Source: Luscinia megarhynchos (lineage: Eukaryota > Chordata > Aves > Passeriformes > Turdidae). Taken from it: a DNA stretch of 64,000 nucleotides. The notes below the pieces were generated by a model. It worked only from the letters and a program-made list of their open reading frames with translations. It did not search any database and was not told the DNA's origin. Below, piece after piece: positions 63,653 through 64,000 of this stretch. Numbering within the stretch: position 1 is the first letter of the stretch; every line of letters starts with the position of its first letter. The stretch lies in NCBI GenBank assembly GCA_034336665.1, contig CM067568.1, positions 38,296,770-38,360,769 of the forward strand, in the 5' to 3' direction. A program made the translations under genes and the position numbers.

Positions 63653-64000
63653 CTGCAAGGAGAAGAAATGCTTGTTGCTCACAGCTGTACCACCCTGGCC
63701 TTTAACCAGCATGCAGTTGTTCCATTACTGAGCCAGTGTCTCTTGTCTGGCCACTGCACCCCGTGGAGGCTGGGAACAGACAGCTAGGTGTCTGTCAGTC
63801 TGGGAGGGCTCAGAACAGCAGTGCACACATTTCCCTCCAAGGTTCCAACATTTCCTACATTTCCTTCCCTACATTTCTCCAAGGGAAGCATGGGCTTCAG
63901 CTGCTTGTCTGAAAGCACCCATCAGGACACACAGCCAGGGCTGTGAGTGGGTGGCTGGATCCTCAGTGTGTGGGGTGATGGCTGTGTGGTACTGACCAGA
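63653..64000 (-). other. SYNDIG1L: SYNDIG1L last intron (3' part)
   Basis: This is sequence 5' of the last exon on the minus strand. No additional exon is visible before the window ends. Confidence 0.65.

Overview
The window is vertebrate nuclear DNA, most likely from a songbird (passerine). The genes are split by short GT-AG introns, promoters are CpG-rich, interspersed repeats are sparse, and gene order matches human 14q24.3 (VSX2, ABCD4, VRTN, SYNDIG1L). A short tRNA-Ile-derived SINE with a CR1-type tail lies at 39148-39266. From memory, that kind of element is typical of songbirds. All coding models were built by hand from splice sites, reading phase and remembered family sequence. Nothing was aligned by computer.

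Layout. 1-12975: 3' part of VSX2 (+). This comprises intron 3, with a dense cluster of homeodomain-type motifs at about 8.85-9.85 kb, then exon 4 (end of homeodomain plus CVC domain), exon 5 (C-terminus, OAR-like tail) and the 3' UTR. Exons 1-3 lie upstream of the window. 13474-14300: a probable degraded LTR-type insertion. 14480-26122: a CpG promoter with two duplicated CCAAT boxes and a complete 14-coding-exon gene (+) for a 682-residue mitochondrial acetyl-CoA synthetase of the ACSS1 type. I know of no such gene between VSX2 and ABCD4 in human. 27143-40902: complete ABCD4 (-), 19 coding exons, 620 residues, tail-to-tail with the synthetase gene. 41150-47900: intergenic DNA. 47930-54611: VRTN (+), with a CpG promoter, a probable noncoding first exon and one coding exon of 674 codons. 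54612-61950: intergenic DNA with two candidate conserved elements. 61952-64000: last exon and 3' UTR of SYNDIG1L (-).

The genes do not form a pathway. VSX2 is a retinal transcription factor, the synthetase activates acetate in mitochondria, ABCD4 exports cobalamin from lysosomes, VRTN is a nuclear protein affecting trunk segment number, and SYNDIG1L is a neuronal membrane protein. What links them is ancestry. From memory, human 20p11 carries VSX1, ACSS1 and SYNDIG1, the paralogues of three genes here. The window therefore looks like one copy of a block duplicated early in vertebrates, and it keeps an ACSS1 duplicate that mammals appear to have lost. That gene is the most notable find.
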